The position numbers and the translations under genes are program-made. Under the pieces are notes generated by a model that was not told the origin of the DNA, ran no database searches, and saw only the letters and a program-made list of their open reading frames with translations. DNA of 64,000 nt from Prochilodus magdalenae (lineage: Eukaryota; Chordata; Actinopteri; Characiformes; Prochilodontidae). The DNA lies in the NCBI GenBank assembly GCA_024036415.1, contig JAMWET010001922.1, forward strand, positions 17,501-81,500. The letters run 5' to 3'. This document shows, in pieces, positions 32,759 through 44,800 of this stretch; positions within the stretch are counted from its first letter, which is position 1; every line of letters starts with the position of its first letter.

Positions 32759-35700
32759 GTTCTCGACCACACTCAACAGAAACCTGCTTATCTAGAAAAC
32801 TTTGTCCCATAAAGTAAAATCCTGTAAAGGTCTTTCCTGGAGTATCCACAGGCTGTGACAGGATGTCCCTGCTTTGGGTCTTAAAGTCCTTTAGATCTTT
32901 AGCTCTCTGGGCTTTCCTGTATTGGATTTTTGTGCTCCTCACTTTTCTGCCCTTTTTGACACTTTGAGAAGGGCGGGATTCCTTCAGCGCCTCCACTAAT
33001 GGTGTGCGTGTGTGTGCGTGCGTGTGTGTGTGTGTGCGTGTGTCTTAAAGGAACCACTGCAACAATCATCTTGGAAGTCTTTCACTTTATTGTGGCTGAA
33101 GTACATACTATTACAAAAACATTAAGTTACTGAAGAACACTGGGGATCAAATACAATCATTACCCACCATTTAAGAGGGCACTTCTACAGTCTACAGGTG
33201 AAATGGCAGGTCCCCTGCAATCGATCTGTGCACGTGGATCAAGTAATATATTTTATTAAAAAATCTTCCAACCCAGAGAAAAATGTACACTGCAGTATAC
33301 CAAATTTAAGTGCACTTACAATACTTCCTTTCAGTACATATTTAGTGTACTTTCAGTACATAAGTACATAAGTACACTTCCAGTCTATATTCATGTACTA
33401 TGTACTTAGTGTACTAAATATAATGATTAGTCCTTAAATATATCCTTAAAAATAACTGTACTATTCTGAGACACCTTTTAGATTCATTTAGAGATACTTG
33501 TACAATACAATATACTCATATATATAAAGTTCTACTGAGGAAAAATGTATTTATTTCTCTTGCAATGTATATACGTAGCACCTGTATTTAGCACACTAAA
33601 AATCATGTGCTTGTAATGTACTTGCTGGTATTAAAGTACATGTCTAGTACATTAAATATACTTAATTTTACCTGGGAAATTATGTTTTGTGTCTGAATTT
33701 TGCTTCTTGAATTGAAAAGTAAAACTACAGGTATTAATGTTTTTGTGGTTTTCTGACACTTTAAGATATATGGTTATCTGAATCATAAAGTACTGATAAA
33801 GTTCAGACCTCTATACAACTGTTGCTGCTGCTCTCAGGTATGCTAACATACTATGACTAACTCAGATAAGTTAAAGATCTGGGACACAGAGGATTCCAAA
33901 ACTGCTGGTGACCTTGGCAGCACTGGAGCATTGCAGGTTGCCCTGTGCAGCTGGTGAGCATGGGTTGGATTTTCGGGGGGCATATTCTAGATGGCCTTGG
34001 CCTACCAGTTCCACCAGATATGGAGCAAAGCAACTGGCAGATTGGGTATCCCAACATGGGATAAGCACCCTGAAAAGCGAAACCCACCATACTCAACGAG
34101 CAGGCCCAGCTACATGCACTTACCTAAGGAGCTTCCTGCTAACTGTGAGGCATATTGACTTTTGCCTGGTCCCCCAACCCTACTGCTTCTGTAACCAGCT
34201 CAATATGCTGCACGTAAGCTGTGCAACTCAGTAAATCATAGTAAAGCATTACTTAAGGCAAATGTGTTGGAGGTGTGGGGGTCCTTTGAGTACCATGGTT
34301 TCACCACAGTGTGCTCCGACCTTTTATCTTTGGTCAACCTCTTTCTTATCAGCCACTAGCTGTACCATTAAAGTGTGTAGGGGCTTCTCGGTAGTTGAAG
34401 ATCTGGTTCATAAGTCAGGTTTACTGAGGCACAGCAGAGATAATGCATTAGCCTCATGCTTCCAGTGTACAATAAAAGGAGCACACTCCAGCCTGATTAT
34501 GTTTTTAGTAAGCAGGAAATACTGTGAACGTGTATTTTGTTTCACCAAACTATGACTTATGGTCATCCAACAGAAGAAAATGCTGGGGACATTCCTGAAG
34601 GACCATTCTCATTTTACTTCAGTGTTTAACTGTTTGATCCAGACAATCTATTTGTATTAAACTGCATGAAGAATTATTGTATGAATATAATGAGTATCTA
34701 GAGCAGCCACGGATACTGGCACAGGGAATACAGGCAATTGCTCAAAGCAGCAACTTTCCAGGGGTGGCAACTGTACCCTATGTGAGTAGCATTAAACCAT
34801 GCTGATTATTGTCTAGCACCTGCCACCCCAAGTTCAACCACTTTCTAATGCATTTATAACGTTTCATAAGCGCCCCCTTGTGGAGACATTTAGTCTCTTA
34901 AACATTAGCGAATGAACAGAGTTGCAACGGAACTTCCAGGCTATGCCTAGCATATAAAAGTACCAGAAATGTTTTCTTTCCATGATTTTATAACTCATCT
35001 GAACAACCATTAAGCTCTAATAGAAATGCTTGGAATTTTACTCAATAAGATTGGTTTTTGTTATGTTTTCACATCATCCTTATATCTGCTGCTATTAAGT
35101 GTGTGGCCACCTTTCTGAGAGAACTGTATTTCATCGCTTTAATGAGCAGAAGTTAGGAAGTTTAATTTATGTTGATACTGACATCTTGTGGCAAAATAAA
35201 GCACAGCACTGAAAGGCCTCTGCTAAAATATTTCATAAACAATTCTGTATATAATAATAAACAGTATATAATACTAATTTTAAGGGGCTTGTTAAGTAAA
35301 CAAATGTTTGTATGCATGTACTTTAATAAAGCAGATTTTTTTTTCTTCTATAAAATCATTTGATTATTTGTTAATTTTCACTCAAATAATATGCACTTAT
35401 CTGCAAATAATTCATAGTACCTACTGAATCATTTGTAGTAGAGGTTTAATAATTCATAATACTCTATAATTCAAAGAATACAATGAAAAATGTATTGTAG
35501 ATACTAAATAATGTATATTAGATATGGAATGATTAATAGTACATATTGAGTACTTCTTAGGAAAAACTATGATTTATAGTAGTTACTGAATAATTCATAG
35601 TGGATGCTGAATTATTAATAGTAGATACAGAATAATTTATAGTAGATGTTGAATAATTTATACTGAATACTGAATAATTCATAGTAGATGCTGAATAATT

Positions 35701-36180
35701 TATACTGAATTCTGAATAATTCATAGTAGATACTAAATAATTCATAATGAATATTGAATATTTATAGTATTTTCTGAAGAATGAGCCTATATTGAGTATA
35801 GTAATCTGTTTCCTCATATTAATATTTTACACTGGCAATTTTGTGAAGCAAGAATTGACCATCAATAGTATAAGCTAGACTCACAAAGGCCTGCAAACAC
35901 ATTCACCTCCAAGTTAGGTCTCCAAATTCATGTCACCATCTAAAGCAGGAACGGAAATAAATAACCAACAAACAAAACATTTAGGTTCCATCTGAAAGCT
36001 CTGGAAGCCCGGACAAAATGAAAGTGGTAGAGTCTATGATCTAAAAGACTTAAAACTTCAAAAAAGACTTAAAATACATTTCTCTCAGTGTAATACACCA
36101 GCAGGAGCAAGACAGATCTTCAGAATCTGTATTAATAGGTAGAACTATAACAACCTATCAAGAACATTCTGAACCACAAC
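32759..36180. other. Region upstream of trip10, intergenic
   Basis: Holds the 5' flank of trip10 on minus, a (GT)n tract at 33001-33042, a stretch rich in agtac/gtact motifs at about 33280-33680, and a GC-richer block at about 33880-34260 that I could not identify and that has no convincing splice signals. No promoter motif can be supported, and no gene was recognised. Confidence 0.5.
35395..35765. repeat. 21-bp minisatellite, second site
   Basis: Diverged copies of the unit seen in the trip10 intron at 23745-24785 (ataattcatagtagatactg, same orientation), here in intergenic DNA about 11 kb away. Confidence 0.85.
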
Positions 36181-36562
36181 AGATCAGGTACTGGTGTAGT
36201 GTTAATGTGTGCTGTCCTGGTCCACCTTGTAGGTGTAAAGTCAGAGACAAAAGCACATCTGCTGCTGTATGGTTTGTGTTGGTCATCCTCTAGTCCATCA
36301 TCAGTGGTCACAGCATGCCACCCACAGAACACTGTTGGCTGGTTGGTAGAAATTTCAGCAGCAGTATGACTGAGGTGCTTAAAAACTCCAGCAGCACTGC
36401 CCTGTCTGATTCACTATCACCAGCATGTCATTGGCATTGCAGTGCTGAGAATGATCTACCATCCACCTAATACCTGCTCTGTGGTGGTCCTGTGGGGGTC
36501 CTGACCTTGTCCTGAAGAACAGTGTAATACAGTATACAGAGAAACAGATGGACTAAATGTTG
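36180..36562. mobile_element. Palindromic MITE fragment A, fused to an NLR LRR exon
   Basis: Contains the arm sequence that recurs near 38100, 51745-52320 and 53065 (cctgctctgtggtggtcctg, then tgggggtcctgac) and the internal ccaccttgtaggtgtaaagt part. It runs to aaacagatggactaaatgtt and then passes directly into an NLR leucine-rich repeat at 36563. Non-autonomous: no transposase seen. Confidence 0.75.
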
Positions 36563-36970
36563 GCTTCCATCCTACAATCTGCAAGCTCAGCCCTGAGAGA
36601 ACTGGACCTGAGTAACAATGACCTGTATGATTCAGGAGTGAAGATGTTTTCTGCTGGACTGGGGAGTTCAAACCTTAAGACAGAAGTGCTCAGGTGAGGA
36701 CTGTTATTTGTCATTTACATGATCTTCAATTGCAGATGGATGTTGGCATCACTTGAAATAACTTTAGAACCTAATTGAAAAATAAGGACGGCAAATATGG
36801 CAATAATATTCCAAGATATTTGCATGATACACAGCATGCATCACAATAATAATTAATAATCCCAGTTGGAACTGATAAAATAGCAGCTGTAGTTCCACTA
36901 CAAATGCAATAATAATAATAACCCTACAGCAATGACTTGTATTTAATATTGTACAGACAGCATTTCGTGA

Positions 36971-37181
36971 AGTGGGTGTGGCTCAGTGGTTAACACCACC
37001 ATCCACCAGATAGCTACCACCCCATGTGGGAGACAGGGGTTTGAATCCTAGTCTAGATAGTAAATGCTGAGCTACACCAATAAGAGTCCTTGGGCAAGGC
37101 TCTTAACACTGCACTGTCAAACCTCTAATATGAATAACCTTGCAAGTCACTCTGGCCAAGAGCATCAGCTAAATGTAAATG
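36971..37181 (+). mobile_element. tRNA-derived SINE
   Basis: RNA polymerase III box A-like tggctcagtggttaa near the start, box B-like ggtttgaatcc at about 37038, and a 3' part with ctctggccaagagcatcagc followed by taaatgtaaat, typical of SINEs that share an L2-type LINE tail. It lies in an intron of the broken NLR gene. It is a SINE, not a functional tRNA gene: the body does not fold as a cloverleaf. Confidence 0.75.
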
Positions 37182-38079
37182 TTACACAGCACTCCAATTA
37201 TGGTCACTTTGTAATGAAACATGTAGTTAATTATTTTTTAGATGCCGATTAGATTCACAATATGTTTAGAAAAGCATACTGAGACATTCCAAGCCCTTTT
37301 AACTACACAATAAACAAAGCAATAACTAAAGGAAAAGCATGTAAATTTGCATTTTCATACCCGTTTCTCTCTCAGGTTATCTGGCTGCATGATCACAGAG
37401 CAAGGCTGTTTATCTCTGGCTTCTGCTCTGCAATCAAATTCCTCCTACTTGAGAGAGCTGGATCTGAGCTATAATCAACCAGGAGATTTAGGACAGAAGA
37501 TGCTCTTCGCTAGCCTGGAGGACCCAGTTTTCAAACTAAAGGCACTTAAGTAAGAGCACCAACATACACAATCTTTCATTAAGCATGATGACTACATAGG
37601 CCCAGTACATTCACTCCAATGTGTTGATTTAAGAGTTCCCATATATCCCCATCATATGTGTGCAACAAGGTATCAAATTTAAGTTTCACACTGAATCTGC
37701 AAGTTTGATTAGCCTGTGGGAATAGACATAAGTCTTCCATAAAGCAATATAGTATACAACAATATTTAAAACTACACAATGTCAATTTTAAAGATTTGGA
37801 GCTCTCTGGTGGAAATGTGTATGGGAACTTTTAGTAACACGGGTTGCGCTTTGGCTTTCTTTCCCAAGGGGATGAATCTAGTGACTGAAAATAAACTCGA
37901 AGAGAGCTCAGTCAAAACTGAGTGAAGGTCACATTGGCTATTGTCATCGTACCCGAATCAGTGATTGCTGATATTGAAAGCATTTTCTTTGAGCCCAGAG
38001 TTTTTAGTTACAGTTGACAATAGAGCCAGGTCTTCAGTCCGTTTATCAGTCAGAAATAGAATCAAACTTAGACTGAACC

Positions 38080-38440
38080 AGCATGTCAGTGCCATTGCAG
38101 TGCTTATAATGATTCACCATCCACATAATACCTGCTCTGTGGTGGTCCTGTGGGGGTCCTGACCATTGAAGAACAGGGTAATACAGTATACAGAGAAACA
38201 GATGGACTAAATGTTGGTTTCCGTCCTACAATCTGCAAGCTCAGCCCTGAGAGAACTAGACCTGAGTAACAATGACCTGTATGATTCAGGAGTGAAGATG
38301 TTTTCTGCTGGACTGGGGAGTTCAAACTGTAAGACAGATAAGCTCAACTACTCAGGTCAACTACAGAGTGTCCTATATGGTCAATTAAAATGATAAAGTG
38401 GGCAATGAGTGTAGAAACGGGGTTGGTCTACTTAATTAAG
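38080..38440 (+). mobile_element. Palindromic MITE B carrying an LRR fragment (TE-LRR-TE)
   Basis: Left element part 38080-38214 (gtggtggtcctgtgggggtc, aacagatggactaaatgttg), then about 138 bp of NLR LRR coding sequence nearly identical to that at 36563-36693, then the element's other end from about 38353 (cctatatggtcaattaaaat, gggcaatgagtgtagaaac). The TE/LRR left junction is the same as in copy A. Confidence 0.7.
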
Positions 38441-39306
38441 TGCTTCGTGAATGTATATGCCACTGGTAAGGACTGATGATTTTAATGATTTTAATTTATA
38501 ATAATTCATTATTCCATGATGTATGTACTGAATTAACTTTCCGATTTCAGATTTGCTCACTGTAATCTTACTTTGGAAAGCTGTGAAACTTTAGCATTAA
38601 TTCTCAGCTCAGTCTCCACTGAGAGAGCTAGATGTCAGTAATAATGACCTGCAGGATTCAGGAGTGGAGCTGTTCAAACTTAGACTGAATCTCAAACAGC
38701 ATCATACTCCTCTAACAGTGAGCTATTTTAAAATTCAAACTGCTGCACTATTTGTCCAGCCTGGATGCAACTAAAACTCACTACCATAGGAAGAGGCAAG
38801 CTTTGGATTGGTGCTATATAATTCTCGTGGGGATAATTGGGGAACAAAATGTACTTACAAAGCTAAGACAGTAAAAGCTATAAGCCACTTGAAGCTATGC
38901 ATTAGTGCTTTTACATATTAAAAATGATTTTAAAACATTAATTAAATAAGTAAAGCAACAAAACAGCCCCGAACATTGTTTTAAATAAGTAAACTCAGGC
39001 TTCTTTGGTGTTTTTCTAGTCTGGAGCACGGCGGGGAATGCAGGATCAAACCAGGACTAAGCAAGTGTAAGTTTAATAAAGCGAAGATGATTTATGTTTG
39101 TTGATCACTTCTTAAACATGTTCCCTATTTTTTTATTTTACAGATACCTCTGAGCTCACACAGTACTAACTCTGGCTGAGGGGAAAGGAGAAGCAACCTG
39201 TAAGGCAGAGCAAGCGTCTGACCGTAATCATCCAGAGAGGTTCGATGTATGGCAGCAGGTGCTGTGCAAAGAAACCCTTTCCGGACGCCATTACTGGGAA
39301 GTACTT

Positions 39307-39730
39307 TCCTGCTAGCTCCGTCTTTCTCTCTTCATCCGGGATCCACCTGGGGAGGATGGATTCCCCCCTCATTCCTGGTTCCTCTCGAGGTTTCTTCCTC
39401 TTACTCTAAGGAAGTTGTTCACTGCCACTGTTGCCTCTGGCTTGCTCAGAGGGGGCTTGGACCAGGATTTCCTTTCCTAGGTGTGTACCTGGACTGCTTT
39501 GAGACAATGTTAGTTGTAAAAAGCGCTATACAAATAAATATTATATATACATCTCCTGAAAGAGTACTGACTGGCTATCAAAAAAAAAAAAATCTAAAAT
39601 ATCTTCAGCACATAACACCCACATGAGCCTTCAGGGACAACTGGCAAACCTACATGACTCTAAGAAAGCCTCAGGTCAAACAACACGTCGCCTGACACAA
39701 CAACTCTCATCTCAACTACAAATAAATATT
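39307..39730 (+). mobile_element. Dispersed repeat tail with nested insertion
   Basis: 39307-39542 matches a widespread fish repeat 3' end (ctgctttgagacaatg, aaaagcgctatacaaataaa), which truncates the SPRY exon of the NLR relic. A 175-bp segment (39543-39717) interrupts its tail and is flanked on both sides by the 13-mer acaaataaatatt (39530-39542 and 39718-39730), like a target-site duplication. Most of that segment is duplicated at 40972-41135. Confidence 0.65.
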
Positions 39731-41815
39731 GATTGATTGAAAACTGTGATTTCACTCTGTGATGAGAGAACACAATAAATCGGTGCGGATTTCTTCTCAG
39801 CAAGAAATGATCAGTATTTATTAGAGTTGAAAACAGTCTAAGAGATTTTAGGTGTGATAGTTAGAATTTTCAGATACAGCATTGTTCTACATTTCCAAAG
39901 TTGACACACCTTTTATCTTCTCCGCAAACGACACCGCTTCACTGCTACCATAGATCAGTCTCAACATTCACACTTCATTTTTACATATTTATGAAAATGT
40001 CACTTTTTGTCTCTTCATTACTTAAATATACTCCTTTTTATAAATAATATTAAACACTTCATTTATACATCCCGTCACTTGTTGCTAATAGAGACAACAT
40101 ACTTCAGAATAAGAGTTTTATGTATATTATTTTGATGAACGATTTTGATTGACAATTTAGCATACTTCCTGCCTACAAATACATACTGTTTATTAAATGA
40201 ATACAGCATAACATAGAAACTATTTTTTTAGTAGGCCTTGGTCTTAATCACTGTTATTGCTTGAGAATGATGACGGTCATGATGAAATGATGAAGCTGAA
40301 GGTCAGTAAGTGACCTTTGTTACAGATTGGTACTAGCTTTACAGAAACATCCATATTTTTAAGTGTACATGGTATAGGGTCCCATTAGTATTTTCTTTAT
40401 TGTTACAATATTAATATATTCATGTCCTGCTACATTACTAACAAGGCCTTAAAAGAAGATTTATCAAGCACAGGGCATTATTATCATGCATATGGTTAAA
40501 ACAAACAACAGAGGACAGAGGAGACATAAAATAGGATCCCTTGACTCTGAACATCAGAAGGAACACCTTTGTACGGTGTATTCAACAAAACCTACCACAG
40601 CTAAATCTTCTCTGAGTCTAACATGCTAAATACAATCTAAAGGCTGGTAGAGCTGACGGTCAGTTCGAGTTCCCAGACTGGTAGTGAGAATTGAGATAAT
40701 GAAAGTAGGCCATCTTTAAGGAATCATTTTTCTAATTGTTAATGTTTCCAGTAGTTCCCATCATATGATGTTTCTAATGATCAGTTGGGGTCAGCTCAGT
40801 GCATCCCAAATCAAGCACTGTTCATGGAAGTTGAAACTCCAGCTTACAAAAATGAACTCCAATAGCTTTCTTTAATGAAGCATGTTCCGAACATACAAAG
40901 CTCATCTTCGAATATAATGCAACTCCGAGCCCTTAAATAGAAACACAAAGAAACCTAACTCCATCACAGTACTCCTGAAAGAGTACTGACTGGCTATCAA
41001 AAAAAAATAATCTAAAATATCTTCAGAACATAACACCCACATGAGCCTTCAGGGACAACTGGCAAACCTACATGACTCTAAGAAAGCCTCAGGTCAAACA
41101 ACACGTCGCCTGACACAACAACTCTCATCTCAACTGCTGTTTGTTGGAACAGCCTGAAGTAAATGTCCATGTGGGTGTGACAGCTGTAATGAAAGGCTTT
41201 TGAGAGTCACATAGTCTCATGAAAGCTACTCTTTATTAAAGTACTGCCAAAGTTACTGTCTTGAAAGTGATAACCTGACCTATAACACAGGTTTCTGTAA
41301 GCGTGTGCGGCTCCAACCAGAACAGAGCACACTGAACTGTAGAGTAATCAAGAAGAGTTGAGGTTAACAACATGCTGTCGTGATATGGAGTTTAGTCAAG
41401 CTTACGTTTTAATCAAGTGGAACTTCCAGAGCCTCAGTAGTACTAAAGTAATTGAATCAGTGCCGTAGGTATGGTATTTTAAAACTCAGCTACATTCTGA
41501 AGCCAGCTTAATTCTGAACTTCCGACTTCCCAGACAGGAATCACGCTAAGTCATGAACAATGAACTATAATTTCCTTACAATACAAAAACCCAGATACAT
41601 GATTACACCTGGGACTGAACTCTCAAAGACTGTAGTTCTGGAGAAGCAGGCCTGAAGTGAACTGAAAGAAAGGGATGACATATGAATGTATATAAAAATT
41701 CTCCTTATTTTTGCAAAGAGTTAAGCCCATCAGTCCATAAGAAAGAGAGCAAGAGTAACCCGCAACCCAAAAACAAGCTCAACTCAAAAGTTCAACAGGA
41801 AGCACCAGGCCCCTT
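39731..41815. other. 3' flank of akap8l
   Basis: AT-rich sequence downstream of the akap8l stop codon, probably including its 3' UTR. Several tttatt motifs (AATAAA on minus, for example about 41233) could be polyadenylation signals, but none is decisive. No other gene seen. Confidence 0.5.
40972..41135 (-). repeat. Source copy of a 165-bp duplicated segment
   Basis: Nearly identical to 39553-39717 (starts ctcctgaaagagtactgact, ends ctctcatctcaact). It lies about 680 bp beyond the akap8l stop codon in gene sense, so it may be akap8l 3' UTR. The two copies are about 1.4 kb apart in the same orientation. Confidence 0.85.
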
Positions 41816-44800
41816 TTATGCATCTCCCTTCTCCACTTCCTCCTCTTTAGTTTCCTGCTTTACTTCCTTCTCCTCAGCTTCTTCATCTTCCTCCTGCTTT
41901 ATCTTTGGTTCCTTATGTTCAAGTTCCTCATGCTCTTCTTGCTTCACCTGCGTCTCCAAAGCCTCTTCAGCTGGAAAGGAGCTCGCTGACTCCACCTCTT
42001 CCGGTTTCACCTCTGCCGTCTCACTGGTCGGATCAGCTTCTGGATCCTCCTTCCCTGTGCCCTCCTTGAGGTCCTGGTCATCTGGTTGATCAGTGAAAGG
42101 GTTTTCACCCTGAAATCGAAGAGGGAGAGAGGGAGAGAGTGTGACTGAGAAAGCTGAGGAACATCAAGAATGAGGTTCTACTAAAATGAATATCCAGATG
42201 AAGCACCTTTAGGTAGCACTCCAGTTTCTCCTGAATGGGTTTGTGGTTCAGGATGCTTCGAGCCACTGCCAAACCAGACTTTTTACACTCCTCCAACAAG
42301 CGCTACAAGAAATTTACAAACATGCACATTCATAACTAAAGATACTCCCAAGTTAAACCAAACCAGGACAAAATTAAATGAGGAAGCACAGATAGCTTTT
42401 TTCCACCAACATGGTGCCGGTTCCAGGCTTTATTTATTTAGGGTTTTTTGGGTTTTAGAAAAAAAAAAGTATAAATATATAAAATTATGTCCTGCAGACG
42501 TTCAAGACAAATATATAACATATATCCTAAAAACTAAAGATATCGCAGTAAAAAGACAATTTCCCAATTCCAGAACAATCTGTATGTATATACATATCTA
42601 ACAAGATAAAAAAAAATACAGAAGGATAAATAAATAATAGTAATTTAATTAACAAACAAACAAACACAACATCCACACACAAACATCCTCTGTAAATAGA
42701 TTGATTTTTTTTTTTTTTTATAAATAACCAGTTCAGGCTGCAGGCGATTCCAGGCGATTTTGAAGGAATCAAAAGAATCCCAAACTAAGGACCACCCGCA
42801 TCCAGAGATGTAATCGATTGGCTCTCAAACCACTGGACAGGTGGGTCCAATCTTAATGGGATCAGCAGAGCCAGCACGGGCGAAGCACTGGCAGCATGTT
42901 GGTGGAGAAGAGGTATGAGAGAAACCAAGACTCAAAAGAACCTCACTAATATTTGAGGAAAAAGCACCAAAAGGCACAGAAACGTCATCCAAATGTTTAT
43001 ACTAAACCTACTTCATAAGGAACATTATCTCATTATCTGCATGTGGCTACATTACACGCCATGTTACCTTGCGATTGTAGTGGTGATCAGGAGATCTGAG
43101 GTGTTTCTGGATGTGGGAATGCTGCATGGGAAAGTAGAGGTCACACGCCGCACAGTGAGCCGCCTCCACCTTCTTCATGAAATGCTCCATTTCGATGTCT
43201 GTAGTAGAGAAAGCTAGTCACACTAGCCCACATAACATAATGATGGAACAACAACAACTACAACCACCACACCTACCTCGGGTCAGGTCCTGCTCTTTGT
43301 AGAGCTGGCAGATGGCAGTGCTGTGATTCATTATCCTACTGACAGTTTTCTCCATGTTCTTGTGCTTCACATCCAGATATTCCTAAAGAAGCAGAGAGTG
43401 GTTGGGTGTGAAACGCGGTGAGCTGAATAAACACAGAACTGTTCACAGTGGGGTTATAGGTTGTGGTGGAAGAAGTACACAAACCATGTAGTTACAGTAG
43501 AGACCCGCCCCCCCCCCCCCCCAATGTAAACTCCTCCTCCAGTGTCAGTTCCTCTCTTTAGACCTCCACTGGAGTACCAGTACTAAAGAATGTACCTTCA
43601 GATGTACTTAAGTATGGAGAGTAACAGTACTAAAGTATTTACCTTCAGATGTACTTAAGTACAGAGAGTACCAGTACTAAAGTATGTATCTTCAGATGTA
43701 CTTAAGTATGGAAAGTAAAAGCACTAAAGTATGTACCTTCAGATGTACTTAAGTATGAAGAGTAACAGTACTAAAGTATGTACCTTCAGATATACTTAAG
43801 TATGGAGAGTAGCAGTACTAAAGTATGTACCTTCAGATGTACTTAAGTATGGAGAGTAACAGTACTAAAGTATGTACCTTCAGATGTACTTAAGTATGGA
43901 GAGTACCTTCAGATGTTCTTAAGTATGGAGAGTAACAGTACTAAAGTATTTACCTTCAGATGTACTTAAGTATGGAGAGTACCAGTACTAAAGTATGTAC
44001 CTTCAGATGTACTTAAGTATGGAGAGTACCAGTACTAAAGTATGTACCTTCAGATGTACTTCAAGTATGGAGAGTACCATCAGTACTATGGTAAGTACCA
44101 GGTGTACTGTTTGATTATCAGTTCAGAGTATGTAGCTCGGACATTATGTAGGGAGAGTAACATTTTAACCATGTAAAGCTTAACCTACCAGATCAGATGT
44201 ATTGTTTACCGTTCTCTGTACTTAGTGGCGGATAGTAACAGTACTAAAGTTATTGTTACTTCGGGGTTTTACTTCAAGATGAAGAAAGCACCATACTTGG
44301 GAGATTCCGAACATGTTGCTTACCTAAAGTATCGTACCTTAAGATAAGATGCCACACAACCACTTGTTTAGTTTTGGGGGTGGTTAAACAGTACGTATAA
44401 AACCTGTGTCTACAACAGGGGGTATCTTAAGTCTTGGGATGGAGAGTCACTGTGTTGGGTTACTCGAGACTGTACTGTAACTCAGGCCTGTACTAAGTAT
44501 GGAGAGTATACGAGTACCTAAAGTATGGAACGCAACTTCAGATCGTACTTGAAGTATAAGAGCGTACTCCGAAAGTACTAAAGCCTCTCACCCTCTCAGA
44601 TGACTTTCATCTCTAAGTATGGCAAGAGCAACTAAAGAAAACTAGTATGTACCTTCAGATGTACTGAAGTATGGAGAGTACCAGTACTAAAGTATGTACT
44701 TCAGATGTACTTCAGTATGGAGAGTACCAGTACTAAAGTATATACCTTCAGATGTACTTAAGTATGGAGAGTACCAGGAGCATGGTTTATTAGGGCTCTA

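Larger units (their letters stand above)
36563..39306 (+). pseudogene. Broken fish-type NLR gene: LRR exons plus PRY/SPRY start
   Basis: Remains of a fish NLR (NLRC3-like family with C-terminal B30.2). Pieces in order: LRR piece 36563-36693 (LRELDLSNNDL, donor gtgagg); an intact LRR exon 37376-37549, exactly 174 nt, a size typical of these genes, with good splice sites; LRR piece 38215-38352 inside a MITE; frameshifted LRR exon from 38551 to about 38676; short exon 39020-39066 (LEHGGECRIKPGL); PRY/SPRY exon from 39144 (HPERFDVWQQVL, GRHYWEV) with an early stop and frame change, cut off at about 39306 by a dispersed repeat. No NACHT domain is present. Such receptors are cytosolic immune sensors; this copy cannot make one. 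Confidence 0.82.

Noticed and set aside
33857..34234. GC-richer block with overlapping open frames on both strands
   Set aside because: No recognisable protein, no splice signals, no partner exons; kept only as an unidentified segment.
36971..37050. tRNA gene
   Set aside because: Box A and box B are present but the sequence does not form a tRNA and continues into a SINE tail.
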